Under the pieces are notes generated by a model, which searched no databases, was not told where the DNA came from, and saw only the letters and a list, made by a program, of their open reading frames with translations. This document shows positions 1-11,335 of a DNA stretch of 64,000 nt, in pieces. Position 1 is the first letter of the stretch; every line of letters begins with the position of its first letter. This DNA comes from Cliona cf. orientalis. Lineage: Eukaryota; Porifera; Demospongiae; Clionaida; Clionaidae. The stretch is taken from contig OZ005703.1 in the NCBI GenBank assembly GCA_963930775.1, positions 8,286,399-8,350,398 of the forward strand, given 5' to 3'. Position numbers and translations under genes: made by a program.

Positions 1-2
1 AC

Positions 3-907
3 ATCTTTCAAACAGTCAAGAACCTAAGAATCCAGAGACCAGCCATGGTCCAGAGCTTGGTACGTAAGATATATCACTAGTTGATCTTCAATCCTTATCG
101 TGTTTATTACTTCCCCTTTAGGATCAGTATCACTTTTGCTACGATGCTACGGTCGACTATGTTGAGAGCACAGATATGGCATTCAACATGAGACAGCGAA
201 GTCAGAGCACACTAACGGCCGGCTCTTCAGAATCAAAGAGAAAGAGCCGTCCCTCGAATGAGAACACACCGAGTCGATCCCCGGCAAGGAACTCACAGCC
301 TCGAAATAGTGGCTCCCTCAATCGCAACACTCCTGCTAGGACCGAGTCATTCAAAGGGTCTTCAAGAAACCTCGAGCTGAATCAAGTTGGAAATGGTGGA
401 TCTCAGATCTACGGAGGCAGCGAAGGAACAAGCACGTTTGGAAATCACAAGAGAAGCAGCATGAATTCATCACCCCCTCCCCCTCCCATCACCAGCGGCA
501 GTCTGAGTAGCAGTCAGGTACAGCTCAACTCGACACAACAGCAAAATGGAAACCATGGTCTATCACAACAAGGACTGTCCCAACAGCAAGGCTTGTCCCA
601 ACAAGGCTTGTCTCAGCAAGGACTGTCCCAGCCAGGATCAGGATTGTCTCAGCCCTTGTCGGGGAGTCAGCCTCAGTTACACTTTGGTGGAGTTGGTTAT
701 GGAGGAGGAAGCCAGCCTCAGCTGAACCTGACTGGAGGCACCTCCAGCAGTCAGCAGAGCGGCTACAGTGGAATCAGCGATGGCCTTCTCACATTTCAAG
801 CCACCAGCCATGTTCAAGTGCGGCCGGCTCCAGCACACCAGTTGGCAGAAACTCAGCGATACTCTACATCATCAACGAACCGTAGTTCATATACAGGAGA
901 CACATAG
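3..907 (+). CDS. Receptor-type protein tyrosine phosphatase, C-terminal end (partial)
   Basis: Two exons are visible, 3-59 and 122-907, joined in phase 0 across a short GT-AG intron. The first reads IFQTVKNLRIQRPAMVQSL and the second begins DQYHFCYDATVDYVEST. This is the last helix region of a protein tyrosine phosphatase domain (the family pattern is a VKxLRxxRPxMVQ stretch followed by xQYxFCY), so the catalytic cysteine lies upstream of the window. After the domain there is an unusually long tail of about 240 residues, rich in Ser, Gln, Asn and Gly. It has a proline run near residue 100 and several tandem copies of a GLSQQ motif (bases about 555-660). Such a tail is probably disordered and cytoplasmic. 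Receptor type is inferred from the RPxMVQ form of this segment; a non-receptor member is possible. The start is outside the window. Confidence 0.8.
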
Positions 908-1593
908 CACTACAATCAATGGCTATGGTGTTCCATTCATAGCTGAGCTGATATGTTATAGTGGGGACAGGGTTAAAATTTATTTTTTGTTTCATCACCA
1001 TGTGCTCAAATAATTAATTTTATAATCCTTTTACTATGTTTTGTATCTCCTATAATAATTAGCTATCGTGGAAATTGATTATCATTGCTATGTTATAATG
1101 AATGGATCCAGTTTGTATCAGATATTGATTATACTATGAAAAATTTTCAGATGATCATTAATAATTTTTTTCTTATAAATAATACTGTTATCATTATATG
1201 AGGGCATATTATATGGGATACACATCCCATGCATACAGTTGCTATGAACACAGGCAGAGAGCTCGAGAAGTCGATCTGGATCCGCACTCAGACTATATAC
1301 AAGGCTCAGGACTGGTACCGGAAAGAGCTATGGAGCTGGAACAAAAACCAAATGTAGCTTATAACCAGATGAAAGCAGCTACATGGTCCTGAACATGCAC
1401 TTGATGCTATAATTAATAATAGTACTTAGGCCAAAAAATATTAATTTTGTTATTGGTCTTTTTCATCAACAGCAGGAAATATGCGGTAAAGGTCGTCAGA
1501 GGTTTGTTATAACAAGCATAAGGGAAGGGTCGTCAATTTGTGGGCGTGGTATTAATTGGTTTCCTTGACAACCTTAGAAATCGAGCTTGCAAG
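908..1593. other. Intergenic spacer between the phosphatase and SPAG16
   Basis: AT-rich spacer with no convincing gene. A 64-codon open frame at 1198-1392 overlaps a dispersed repeat (1303-1400) and is not supported as coding. The 3' untranslated region of the phosphatase and the promoter of SPAG16 must lie here. Confidence 0.6.
1303..1400 (+). repeat. Dispersed repeat, copy 1
   Basis: A block beginning near GGAAAGAGCTATGGAGCTGG and running through a CAGATGAAAGCAGCTAC segment to CATGGTCCTGAACATG recurs at 7207-7297 with a few substitutions and small indels. Both copies lie in intergenic DNA in the same orientation. No terminal repeats are obvious, so this is probably a fragment of a larger interspersed element. 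Confidence 0.7.
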
Positions 1594-4500
1594 ATGGACG
1601 ACCGTTACTATCTTCAAGGTACATAAAGTGCTCTTGATGTAGCTAGCTCCTTTTGATCTCTCCCCCCCTCCTTCCACGGCAGAGGAGAGTGTTGAGGCGG
1701 ACAGTGATGATGACTTTCCCTATGATGAGGTGAACCAAATTACATAATTAGGGTGCTAGTACATGTAGTGCTGTCTCAATATTAAATATTTATACATGTA
1801 GTCGACTCTTGTTTTGACTGTAGGTATCAGTGGATGGAGATGGTGCTCTCTCATCTGGTATGGTGCTGCAATGCATTTCATAATAATATGATGATTATTT
1901 GATTGTTAATACCAGGGGATGAAGATCTATCGACTGCTCTTCACCATGCTAGCACAGTCGAGGGTGGTCATCTCTCCCCAGCTGGGCGCTCTGGAGCTGC
2001 TGACCTGGGCAGAGAGACAACTGGTAGACAGAGAGTCTCGCTCAAGAGTAGCACAGAGCCAACATCATCAACAGCTCAAGTAAGTCAATCCACTACATGA
2101 AAAAAGTTATCTACTGTCGACCTCGTTCATACGCTGATATCGATGTGCACAAAGAAGTATTATCCATTTTTCTTTCTCTCTCCGTCTCCCTTCTCTGTCT
2201 CTCTCACTAACAGCCAGAGGTGGTGGAGGATTTTGTTCGTAATTTCCTAGTCCAGAATGGTCTAATGAAGACGGCAGAGTGTTTCCAGTCTGAGTGGTAC
2301 CAGCTAGCCCACCTTGGGAAGCTGCAGGCCCACCACACTCAAGCACTGCCTGACGTCTATGCTCAGTGAGGAAAACATTAATACCAGTCTGTGCATGAAG
2401 TGACATCGTTCTCAGTTGCAATCTGCATGAATAAAATGAAGATTCTTTGCGGACAACTTAACTGTTCTGTAAAACTTGCCGACGTTTCGACTAGATGCTC
2501 TAGCCATCCTCCGCAAAGAATCTTCGTTTTATTCAGTCTATGCATCATTGGGTGATAATGCATTAATCATAATTATATTATTATTATTGTAGGAATCGTC
2601 AGTTGGAGTCAGTTGTGGGTGACTTGAAGAAACAGCTCGAGAGCTATAAAGAAGCGGCCAGGTATGGAGGACTGTGCAGCAAAATTATTCTGATATCGAA
2701 TGTGTTGTATTATTTCAGACAGTGCAAGGAGCGTTATGTTCGGATGCAGAAGGAAAGGGACTATCATCGAATGCACCACAGAAGAGTCACACAGGAGAAA
2801 AATAAACTCATCACAGATATTAAAAAGTATGTGGAGCAATACTTTTTTCCTGTAATGGAAGACTTACTTAACTGCGTGTATATTATCAGGATGAAGGAAC
2901 ACTTTGGTCAGTATGAGCCACTGATGCAGCAACTCAAACACAAGTACCAGGTCAGTCGCCATCTGAACTGATAGCGAATATTTATGTACACTGTATGCTG
3001 CTGTTCCATGGCCATAGGCTGTGACTAAGGAAAAGATGCTGGCGAGTCTGGAGAGAGACAAGGCTCTCTCAGAGGTACACAGCCTAATATCACTTTTGCA
3101 CATGTCATTATGGATTTCTACATCAAATACTAACATCCTAATCTAATATCGGAATGCAATTTCATGCTGAATTTATCTCCATAGGTGACGTACCTTCAGT
3201 CGACTCTGCTGTCGGCCCAGCAGATGGGTGGAGCTGACAACAAACAATATCCCTCTCTGCCAAATAAGGAAACCAAATCCACAATGAAGGTATAATAATA
3301 ATAAAAGTACTTTATAACATTTTGCCAGACATTGTCTGGCATCGAGTATATTTTGCTAGACATTGTCCGACAGAGAATAATTTTTGCCAGACGTTTTTAT
3401 GCAGGACAGTGTCCAACAAAAAAAATTAAATTTGTGCAGGACAGCATCCGATAAAACGATAATTTTATGCAGGACAGTATCCAACAAAAAAATTAAATTT
3501 ATGCAGGACGGCATCCAACAAAAAAAATTAAATTTGTGCAGGATGGCGTCCGACAAAAATATGCAGGATGGCATCCACCAGGGTAATGTTGGTAAAATTG
3601 GTAAAATAATAATTTGGGAGAACTGTAGGCGATGGCATCGACAAGGTAAAGTTGGTAAAGTTGGTAAAATTAGTTATTTTGGTGCTGTAGATGATGGCAG
3701 CGAAAAGGGTAATGTTGGTAAAATATTAGTAATTTTGGTGAACTGTAGGCGACGGCAGCGACTAGGTAAAATAGGTAAAGTTGGTAAAGTCAGTAAAATT
3801 AGTAATTTTGGTGAGCTGTAGGCGACGGCAGCGACAAGGTAAAATTGGTAAAGTTGGTAAAATCAGTAAAATTAGTAATTTTGGTGCTATGTGACGGTAG
3901 CGACAAGGGTAAACAAAAAAAATTAAATTTGTGCAGGACGGCATCCACCAAAATGATAATTTTGTGCAGGACGGCATCCACCAAAATGTTAATTTTGTGC
4001 AGGACGGCATCCAACAAAGAATTCAAATTTTTGCAGGATGGCATCCAACAAAATGATAATTTTATGCAGGATAGCATCCAACAAAAAAAATTAAATTTGT
4101 GCAGGATGGCGTCCGACAAAAATATGCAACCGTAATTTACTGTAACCTGCCCAATTCCAGGTAAGGGTCTCCCTTGCATTTGTAATTGTTACTAGACATG
4201 CCCGGCAGAGAAAATATTTTGCTAGACATTATCTGGCAGAGATATTTTGTTAGACATTGTCCAGCAGAGAAGTTTCTTCTGTTTTGACAGTACTAGTGTT
4301 TTTATTAATATCATTTTGTTGTGCAGGCTGTGTATGTGTTCCCCAGTGATCCCAGCAACCCTCATCGCTGCAGTGCTGACCTACCAGTGTGTGCTCACCT
4401 CACTAGGACTGGAGGCCTTCAGCCCAGCACCACAATCAAGGCACATGACTATGCCATCAACAGCATTGCCCTACACCCCACCAAGGAGGTGCTGGTCACA

Positions 4501-5936
4501 GCTAGTGATGACCACACTTGGAAGATGTGGGCCTATCCAAGGTATACTGATAATCGTAATAATTATTATTGGCATCACTCCAAATAGCTCACACTATAAA
4601 GCTGAGCATTAAAATGACCTTTTCAACCAAAAAATTCATAGGATAATTAAAGAGGGCGGTTGGGAAGAAATTACGTTGTTCTAGGCTTGGTACAGTGCAT
4701 TCTGCATATATAGCCTAATATGGAATATCTTGTCCTTCAGTGGTGATCTTCTGTTGAGTGGTGATGGTCACAGTGACTGGCTGTCGTGTGCTGTGTTCCA
4801 CCCAAGCGCCCCGAGGCTCGCTACCAGCTCAGGGGACGGAACAGTCAAACTCTGGGACTACTCAAAAACAGTCTGCCTCAACACTCTCACAGACCACCAG
4901 CAGCCTGGTACGTTGCCCCTCTAATTATTACTACCACAATGATTTTGAAGTAGAGCAATGGAATATAATAATTTCAATAGTCTTGATTAAAAGTATATCG
5001 ATAATTTTATGTGTTACAGTTTGGAGTATTAGCTGGCATTGGGATGGAGTTGCCCTGCTCTCGGGATCCATGGATCACACTGCTAAACTATGGGACACCA
5101 ATAAGTACGTCACTCTCTGTGTACTGTAATGTCTTAAAATAGCTCACAGTTTATTATTGAATTTTTTGTCATCACGTATTTCAGTGGTGTGTGTATCGTG
5201 AGCCTTCGAGGACATGCTGACTCGGTCAATAGTGTCCAGTTCCTGCCCTACTCCAACATGCTGGCCACATGCTCAGCGGATAAGACAGTCTCTCTCTGGG
5301 ATGCTAGAACGGTTAGCATGTACACAATGTCATGCAGTTCTCTAGATTCAAGCATTCGTGTCAGTAGCTTAGTACAGGGCTTTCTAGCCGTTTCGATCTT
5401 TGCAAAATTTACAACTCCTTCTTGTTCAGGGATTGTGTATGCACACGTTGTATGGTCATCAGCATTCTTGCAACTCGGTGCACTCTGACCTTAGTGGGTA
5501 CCAGCTCTACTCCAGCGACTGCTTTGGTCACGTGATGCAGTGGGACATACGGACTCACAGCAACACCTCTCACTGGGATGTGGGGCCGTTCCCAGTCAAC
5601 TCCATCGCCACTGACACTGCAGGTAGGGACGGACGGACCTAAAATTGACTTTGGGGTATTCATCCCATACATTGATCTTTGATCAAAATTAATTACAGGG
5701 GCTCTGTTGGGTTGTGCTAGTGGTGATCACAGTATATCAATCCTGGACACAGCCTCAGATAAGGTAAATGCCATGTTCTTTAAAATCAAAAGTTATTGAT
5801 GATGAATGACGTTGTTATATTCCAGAGTTGGCGGTTGGAGGGTCATTGCGATAGTGTACTGTCACTGGTTTTCACAGGGAGCTCAGATGCCCTGCTATCC
5901 TCTGACAATGCTGGAGAAGTCATACTATGGAGCTAG
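1594..5936 (+). CDS. SPAG16: Sperm-associated antigen 16 / PF20, axonemal central-apparatus WD-repeat protein
   Basis: SPAG16/PF20 is a structural protein of the central pair apparatus of motile cilia and flagella. Exons read by eye: 1594-1618, 1683-1729, 1824-1857, 1916-2079, 2214-2365, 2593-2661, 2719-2826, 2890-2950, 3018-3074, 3185-3289, 4327-4541, 4741-4917, 5020-5104, 5185-5311, 5430-5622, 5699-5763 and 5826-5936, all with GT-AG borders and matching phases. The N-terminus (MDDRYYLQ) is acidic. A LisH-like segment (VEDFVRNFLVQNGLMKTAEC) is followed by a charged coiled coil (QCKERYVRMQKERDYHRMHH), then seven WD40 repeats, each ending in a WD/WA/LD-type dipeptide. The order LisH-like, coiled coil, seven WD repeats is the family architecture. 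A 1-kb intron (3290-4326) separates the coiled coil from the propeller and is filled with minisatellites. No break was seen. Confidence 0.9.
2429..2534. repeat. Short inverted repeat (foldback) in SPAG16 intron
   Basis: Arms of 25 bp at 2429-2453 and 2510-2534 are reverse complements with one mismatch, separated by a 56-bp loop containing GCCGACGTTTCGACTAGATG. It lies wholly inside the intron 2366-2592. It could be a foldback MITE or a hairpin left by transposition. Confidence 0.75.
3310..4270 (+). repeat. Composite minisatellite block in SPAG16 intron
   Basis: Three kinds of tandem unit are interleaved. Units of about 40 bp built on TGCAGGACGGCATCCAACAA followed by an A/T tract occupy 3395-3582 and 3911-4125. 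Units built on a GGTAAAATTGGTAAAGTTGG core plus a TAGGCGACGGCAGCGACAAG box occupy 3583-3910. Near-palindromic TGCCAGACATTGTCTGGCA units flank the block at 3320-3385 and 4192-4270. The same families recur elsewhere in the window. Confidence 0.85.
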
Positions 5937-6084
5937 TAGCTCACTGACACCAATAACTACAAAGATTAGCTTATAATTAGATTGAGCCGAATAATTATCA
6001 TTAAGCATAGTTGACTGTTCTACGCATGTGCATTAAAGCTAGCCAATGAGGAAGACTAAACTGGTGAAGGTGCAGTGGTTCCGA

Positions 6085-6765
6085 GGTCAAATTAGTAATT
6101 TTGGTGAGCAGTAGGTGACAGCAGTGACTAGGGTAATGTTGGTAAAGTTGGTAAAATCGGTGAAAATAATTAATAATTTTGGTGCTACAGGCGACGGCAG
6201 CATTAAGGGTAATATTGGTAAAATCGGTAAATTTTGGTGAACTGTAGGTGATGGCAGCGACAAGGTAAAATTGGTAAAGTTGATAAAATTAGTAATTTTG
6301 GTGAGCTGTAGGTGACGGCAGTGACAAGGTAAAATAGGTAAAGTTGGTAAAATCGGTAAATTAGTAATTTTGATGAACTGTAGGCGACGGCAGTGACAAG
6401 GTAAAATTGATAAAAATTAGTAATTTTGGTGAACTATAGGTGGCGGCAGTGATAAGGTAAAATAGGTAAAGTTGGTAAAATTGATAAAATTAGCAATTTT
6501 GATGAACTGTAGGTGATGGCAGTGACAAGGTAAAATTGATAAAATTAGTAATTTGGTGAACTGTAGGTGGCGGCAGTGATAAGGTAAAATTGATAAAATT
6601 AGTAATTTTGGTGAACAGTAGGTGGCGGCAGCGACAAGGTAAAATTGGTAAAGCTGATAAAATCGGTAAAATTAGTAATTTTGGTGAGCTGTAGGCGACG
6701 GCAGCGACAAGGGTAATGTTGGTAAAATTGGTAAATGTGAACTGTAGGTGACGGCAGCGGATAAT
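6085..6765 (+). repeat. Minisatellite, GGTAAA / GACGGCAG family
   Basis: About nine to ten degenerate units of roughly 60-75 bp. Each has a conserved GTAGGCGACGGCAGCGACAA box followed by two to four copies of a 9-bp GGTAAARTT motif and an AATTAGTAATTTTGGTGAAC end. It is the same family as 3583-3910, 15770-16485 and 23230-23525. Confidence 0.85.
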
Positions 6766-7206
6766 GGAAGGAAAAAAATCCACCACACTCAAGTCAAAAT
6801 TATAATATTATGCAAAAAAAGAACAAAAATAGTCCCAATCATCCCTCCCCCCGGGCCGAGGTGCCGCAGCTTCGGTGATCCGTTTGGGAGTGACCCTGCG
6901 GACATTACCACAGCTGGCATACTTCCAGGGATGGGGGGTATTCAAGGGAGGAACCTGGGCGACCCCTAAGCCATATATGCCCAGGACCATGTGCAGTTTT
7001 CAGCTGCAGGTGCCAGAGGGGATACCCCTGACACCGTCTAGCCCCGTTATCGATAGTACCTCCCAGAAAATGCTATTTATTGAGCTGGGACAGGGGGTAG
7101 CAAAACTCGTATGGTTTTCACGTTGGAATGTACAGACCGTGACGTAATTAATTAAAAGCTATGAATATCATTAATTCTATACCGCGGCGCGCGCCAAAGT
7201 GTATCT

Positions 7207-7297
7207 CAGCAACGGAAAGAGCTATGGAGCTGGAACAAAACCCAAAATGTAGCTCTTGAACAGATGAAAGCAGCTACCATGGTCCTGAACATGTTAG
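7207..7297 (+). repeat. Dispersed repeat, copy 2
   Basis: Second copy of the block at 1303-1400, alignable over about 90 bp with small indels. It lies in the spacer between two convergent genes. Confidence 0.7.
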
Positions 7298-7368
7298 ACT
7301 ATGCAATATCTGATCTACTGTATAATAAAAATGCCCCCATTATAAACATTAATTATTACTATTATGAT

Positions 7369-8230
7369 TTATGCATCTATTGCTGAAGATAGTGTGGAAG
7401 TACAAAGTCTAGAGAACAGCTTTGCCATAAATGTAAGTCCATTTGTTCCACCAGGGATGTAGCTGATTAAGAACCTAGATCACAATCAAAATTGATTGTA
7501 ACACAGCATTAATCATGAAGTTGAGCTTACCATAGCACAGCCAGTATTTGAGCAATGGCACATATCAGTGTGAGGACTGTTGAGTGTAACTGGGGAGGGG
7601 GAGAACCCTATAATTAAACAAAATTACGTGATAAGTGACATACATGAAGTGCACAGTAGAGAGTAGCTGCGGCAGTGCCAAGGTAAGAGAGAGTGAACGG
7701 CAGACGACTACACGAGAGAAGGTGCTTTATGTGCTCCCATGGACCCCAAAGAAATGAAAAACTGAAATAAACATCAACACATAATATAAAGCATATGTGG
7801 TGTAAATGTGTTGTGCTGTATAATAATATTATATAAACATACCTCCCCAAGCTGCAGAGACTGCCCAGAGTAAAGAGGGCAGCAAACTTTCGAGACTTGA
7901 CAAGAATCATCGGAGACAGAGCCAGTGCCTAGTGATCGAGCCGAGTAGTCATAAATCTGAATATTAACATTATGAATCTCAGCCTTACCAGTCCAAAGCA
8001 GAGTAGTCCCAGCAGTAGACAGGTAAAGAACCCAATGATCCTCTCTTTCTTACTCTACAGGATAAACGAGCTCTTATAGTTTGTCACACGTACAGCGTTT
8101 GGACTAATTTTTGTCAGCTCACCAATCCCCAGGTAACGCAAGTGTCATCCTTGTCCGTGGATGTGTTCCAAAGGCTGCTCAGCCTTCCAGTGATACCGCC
8201 GCTCCTCTCTTCGCCACTAGCACCGTTCAT
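7369..8230 (-). CDS. SFT2D3: SFT2-domain vesicle transport membrane protein
   Basis: Small Golgi/endosome tetraspanning protein related to yeast Sft2, implicated in retrograde vesicle fusion. Translation starts at the ATG at 8228-8230 (MNGASGEERSGGITG...). Later exons give KERIIGFFTCLLLGLLCFGL (first membrane segment), LSPMILVKSRKFAALFTLGS (second, with the family's KxRKFA motif), FSFLWGPWEHIKHLLSCSRL, STVLTLICAIAQILAVLW, and finally SYIPGGTNGLTFMAKLFSRL near the C-terminus. The stop is at 7369-7371. The SYIPGG ... KLFSRLC ending is typical of SFT2D proteins, closest in my memory to SFT2D3, but the paralogue assignment is tentative. It shares a 109-bp divergent gap with the NPAT-like gene. 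Confidence 0.85.
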
Positions 8231-8339
8231 CTCAAACACAACTTGCACGTACACACCCTTGCAAGGAAAACGCTGACTCAGCACAAAAGAGGCGTGGCTA
8301 TTTAAGTAGATTGGGTGTGCTTTAAAAAGAAATCTAAAG
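8231..8339. promoter_or_regulatory. Divergent promoter region, SFT2 gene / NPAT-like gene
   Basis: Only 109 bp separate the two start codons, so both core promoters and 5' untranslated regions must fit here or overlap the neighbouring first exons. A CTATTTAAGTAG segment near 8299 is a possible TATA-like site; nothing else distinctive was recognised. Confidence 0.5.
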
Positions 8340-9358
8340 ATGAGTACTGGAGGAGGAGAGGACAGTGAAGTGGCCTGCTATGTGCTGGGTAAGTTCCTTT
8401 CATTATCAAACGATTCTCACATAGTGAACCTCCTCCCTCGCTCGCTCAGGCTACCTGCTTCATGAAAACTATTCAGCAACAGCTACCAGCTTCCTCAAGG
8501 AGTGCAGAGTCCTACCAACAGAGTCACTCCTGGTAATCATTATGTTAATTAAAGGGGCTACATCATTAAAATTCCTTGTATCAGAAAGCTACATATAATA
8601 TAATGGCTGTGTAATATTCAGGTATTACCGCAGACTTCGTTAAAGACGATTATCACTGATCACAAGGCTAAACACGATTCAAGTGAGTGTATTAAAATGG
8701 ACATAGCGTTTGGTGTATTTAGCTGTGAAGTAGTGCTGGCATGATTAATTATAGTAAGCATGTACGCCTTCCCCTTTTATGGTAAGCGGCTTACGATGTA
8801 ATGTAATTGGTTAGCTGGTGTAAGCGATTTACGATATAATGTGAGGGACAGTGTCCGACAAAATGATAATTTTATGCAGAACGACATCCAACAAAAAATT
8901 TAAATATGTGCAGGACAGCATCCAACAAAATGATGATTTTATGCAGGATAGCATCCAACAAAAAAATTTAAATTTGTGCAGGACAAAATGATGCAGGACG
9001 CATCCGACAAAATGATAATGGTGGTGCAAACTTGTTGTGGATGACTATTGAGTATTAGTTATGAATGGTTATGAATGATTGTGGATTGTGTTATCAATGG
9101 ATATGGAAGGAGGCCATTGTATAATTAATGTAATTTACGTGTAATTGAACGTAAGCCTCCCCCCCAGGAGCCTAATGTTATTGATGTAATTTTTATATTT
9201 GTATAATTTATAGTGGTGATGTTGAACACTCTCGGCAGTGCCACTACCTTTGAGGCTCTCTGGACAAAATTGAACAAGACTTTGCAACAAATGAAGTAAG
9301 TGTGCTACCAAACACTTATGTACTTTCCTCTCATGTGTTAATGGCACTCTCTCTCTCA

Positions 9359-9408
<50 letters not shown>

Positions 9409-10963
9409 GTCTCAGAGGTCTTTATGACCAGGTGCTCTCCAATCAGACTGGCTCTATGCCTCAACTCAGGGCAGGTACAGTATTATTATACAGTACACAT
9501 TGAATTTTGCCATAGTGAGGATATTCTCTCAGCCCCTCTCATTATTGTGTTGATCATTTTGGTCATGGCAGCTGTTCGTGGCCATCATCGACCCCCACCC
9601 TCCAAGGCAAGAGCAAAGCAGATCACTGTTTCCACGGCAACTGCAGCCGTCCAATCAAAGCCTGCCACTCTGCGAAGCATCCCTCCCTCCGTTCCATCCA
9701 ACCCTCCCACTCCTGGTCCCGCCCCTCGACCACCGACACCTGGCCCCGCCCATAGCCACACCCCTCCACCACCTACTCCTGTCTATACTCCTCAGGTATC
9801 TCCTGTGAAGAGCCATATCACTCCACTTCCTTCATCACCACACAGGAGAAAGTTAGTTGTATATACCATGAAATTTTATGCTCAAGTCTTACTATTTGAA
9901 ATGCTTTTGTATGATGTTCCATTTTTAGGCCAGTTCCCAAGAGAAAACTTCAAACGAGGTGTGTTTATTGGACGATAATTGAATTAATTTTGATAATTAT
10001 TTTGCAGTAGTGAGGCAGAGCCAGTGGGTGTGGCAGGAGCTAGCTATGCCCCTCCCACTTCACCAACGATGCATCAGATCTTGGAGACGTTTCTCGAGGA
10101 CGACTATCTCCCGGGCAAACTTGCTGACATCATCAATAAATGCGTTGAAAGGTCGTTTTTTTCTCCTGTCATCAGTTCATAACACTACTTCGTAATTACC
10201 TTGCTATTAATTTTTTTGTTACTCAAAATTTTTAATTCATTAACTTAATGGTATTTTCCACTACAGTGAGAGTTCGGCCTCTGAACTTTCGTCAACGACG
10301 CTGGACAGCATCCTGAGCTTGACTGAGTTGGAGCCAGCGTTTGAGGGATTGCTACAGCAGACAATGGCTCCAGGCAACAGCGGCCCACCTCACAACACCG
10401 GACCACAATACATAGCATCTACTACCAACCCTGGAACACAACAGAATCTGATAGCGTCAACTACCATCCAAGGACTGCAGCACAATGTAATGGCACCTCC
10501 CATCAGTACACTAAGCAATAGCGGACTACAGGCATCACCCGCAGTCACTAGTCTAGTTCAACCCTTCAGTCAAGCACCGAGCAGCAGTAGCACCATCAAC
10601 CATCAAACTGTGGCAGCATGCCATGGCTCTGGCTCTAGCTCTAAATCAGCAGTGGGCAGATTAGACACTGGAGCAGAGATCACCTCACAGCAGGTCAAGA
10701 CTATGGAAGCTGAGAGGTCTGGGGCAGTGGCTGATTTCACAGGTACAACAACGACACTTCATGGAACACAGCAGCCTGGATTTAGTGGATATGTTGAGGG
10801 TCAGAGGTCACCATTGGAGCAGGACGGTCCGCCAGCCAAGAGGGCAAAGGTCATGACGGGTGATGGAGGAGGGGGAGGGTTCTTCCCAACGGACCAAGAC
10901 ATTGACGACTTCCTTGATAAGCTTCACAGGGACAGCAACACCACTGACAGTGACAGCAACTAG
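8340..10963 (+). CDS. NPAT: NPAT-like LisH protein (coactivator of histone gene transcription)
   Basis: NPAT is the nuclear cyclin E/CDK2 substrate that activates replication-dependent histone genes at histone locus bodies. Exons: 8340-8388, 8450-8532, 8632-8682, 9214-9295, 9416-9474, 9572-9851, 9929-9958, 10008-10151, 10267-10963. The N-terminus carries a LisH motif (GYLLHENYSATATSFLKECR), then LWTKLNKTLQQMK, which matches NPAT's conserved LWKKLDHTL segment just after its LisH. A proline-rich stretch follows. An acidic segment, LDSILSLTELEPAFEGLL, parallels NPAT's DILEQTESDPAFQALF activation element. The C-terminus DIDDFLDKLHRD parallels NPAT's terminal DVDKFLLSLHYD. The protein is far shorter (under 500 residues) than the roughly 1,430 of the human protein. 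Identification rests on these four short colinear motifs; between them it is low complexity. Confidence 0.72.
8762..9020. repeat. Two minisatellite families side by side in NPAT-like intron
   Basis: 8762-8845 carries units with TAAGCGGCTTACGATGTAAT and TTAGCTGGTGTAAGCG, the reverse complement of the family at 17890-18190. 8846-9020 carries four to five units of the TGCAGGACAGCATCCAACAA family seen in the SPAG16 intron. Confidence 0.75.
9353..9413 (+). repeat. (CT)n microsatellite
   Basis: A nearly pure CT run immediately before the 3' splice site of the NPAT-like exon at 9416, acting as an extreme polypyrimidine tract. Confidence 0.9.
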
Positions 10964-11335
10964 CTATAGGCTATAGGAACAAATCAACAGGTCTCATATT
11001 GACTTACGTGATCACTCATTTATCATATGACCATTGATCGATCGCTGCTCATAAATAATATTATTTCTTATCATGATTTCTATAATTAGTATTATAGTTT
11101 CAGCCATGCGTATATTATTATATTATAATACATGCTATAATTATTGTTATCGATCTATCATGGTATTGATTTTACAGTACGTGCAGTATTACAGTGATAA
11201 TTAATACTGATCAGATCATGATTAATTTATTATTAATTGTGGAGAATAATAAATATTAATTAGTGATAATTTCACAAATTACATTGACCTATATAAAATT
11301 GAAGTTTTAATTCTTCCACTATCTGTTACTATTCT
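10964..11335. other. Intergenic AT-rich spacer
   Basis: Spacer between the convergent NPAT-like and GNAT-like genes. It is strongly AT-rich with many ATTATTA runs. No gene is seen; it presumably holds both 3' untranslated regions. Confidence 0.6.

Larger units (their letters stand above)
5937..7368. other. Intergenic region between convergent SPAG16 and SFT2 genes
   Basis: Stop codons of the two convergent genes are about 1.4 kb apart. The gap holds a minisatellite (6085-6765), a locally GC-richer block (6830-7145), the second copy of a dispersed repeat (7207-7297) and AT-rich DNA. I see no convincing gene. Confidence 0.6.

Noticed and set aside
1198-1392. 64-codon open frame upstream of SPAG16
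   Set aside because: It overlaps a dispersed repeat found again at 7207-7297 and has no splice or homology support.
3384-4179. Open frames in the SPAG16 intron on both strands
   Set aside because: They are translations of minisatellite units and lie inside an intron with good splice sites on both sides.
9135-9464. 109-codon minus-strand frame with an Arg-Glu repeat
   Set aside because: The Arg-Glu stretch is the antisense translation of the CT microsatellite; the plus strand has the NPAT-like exons here.
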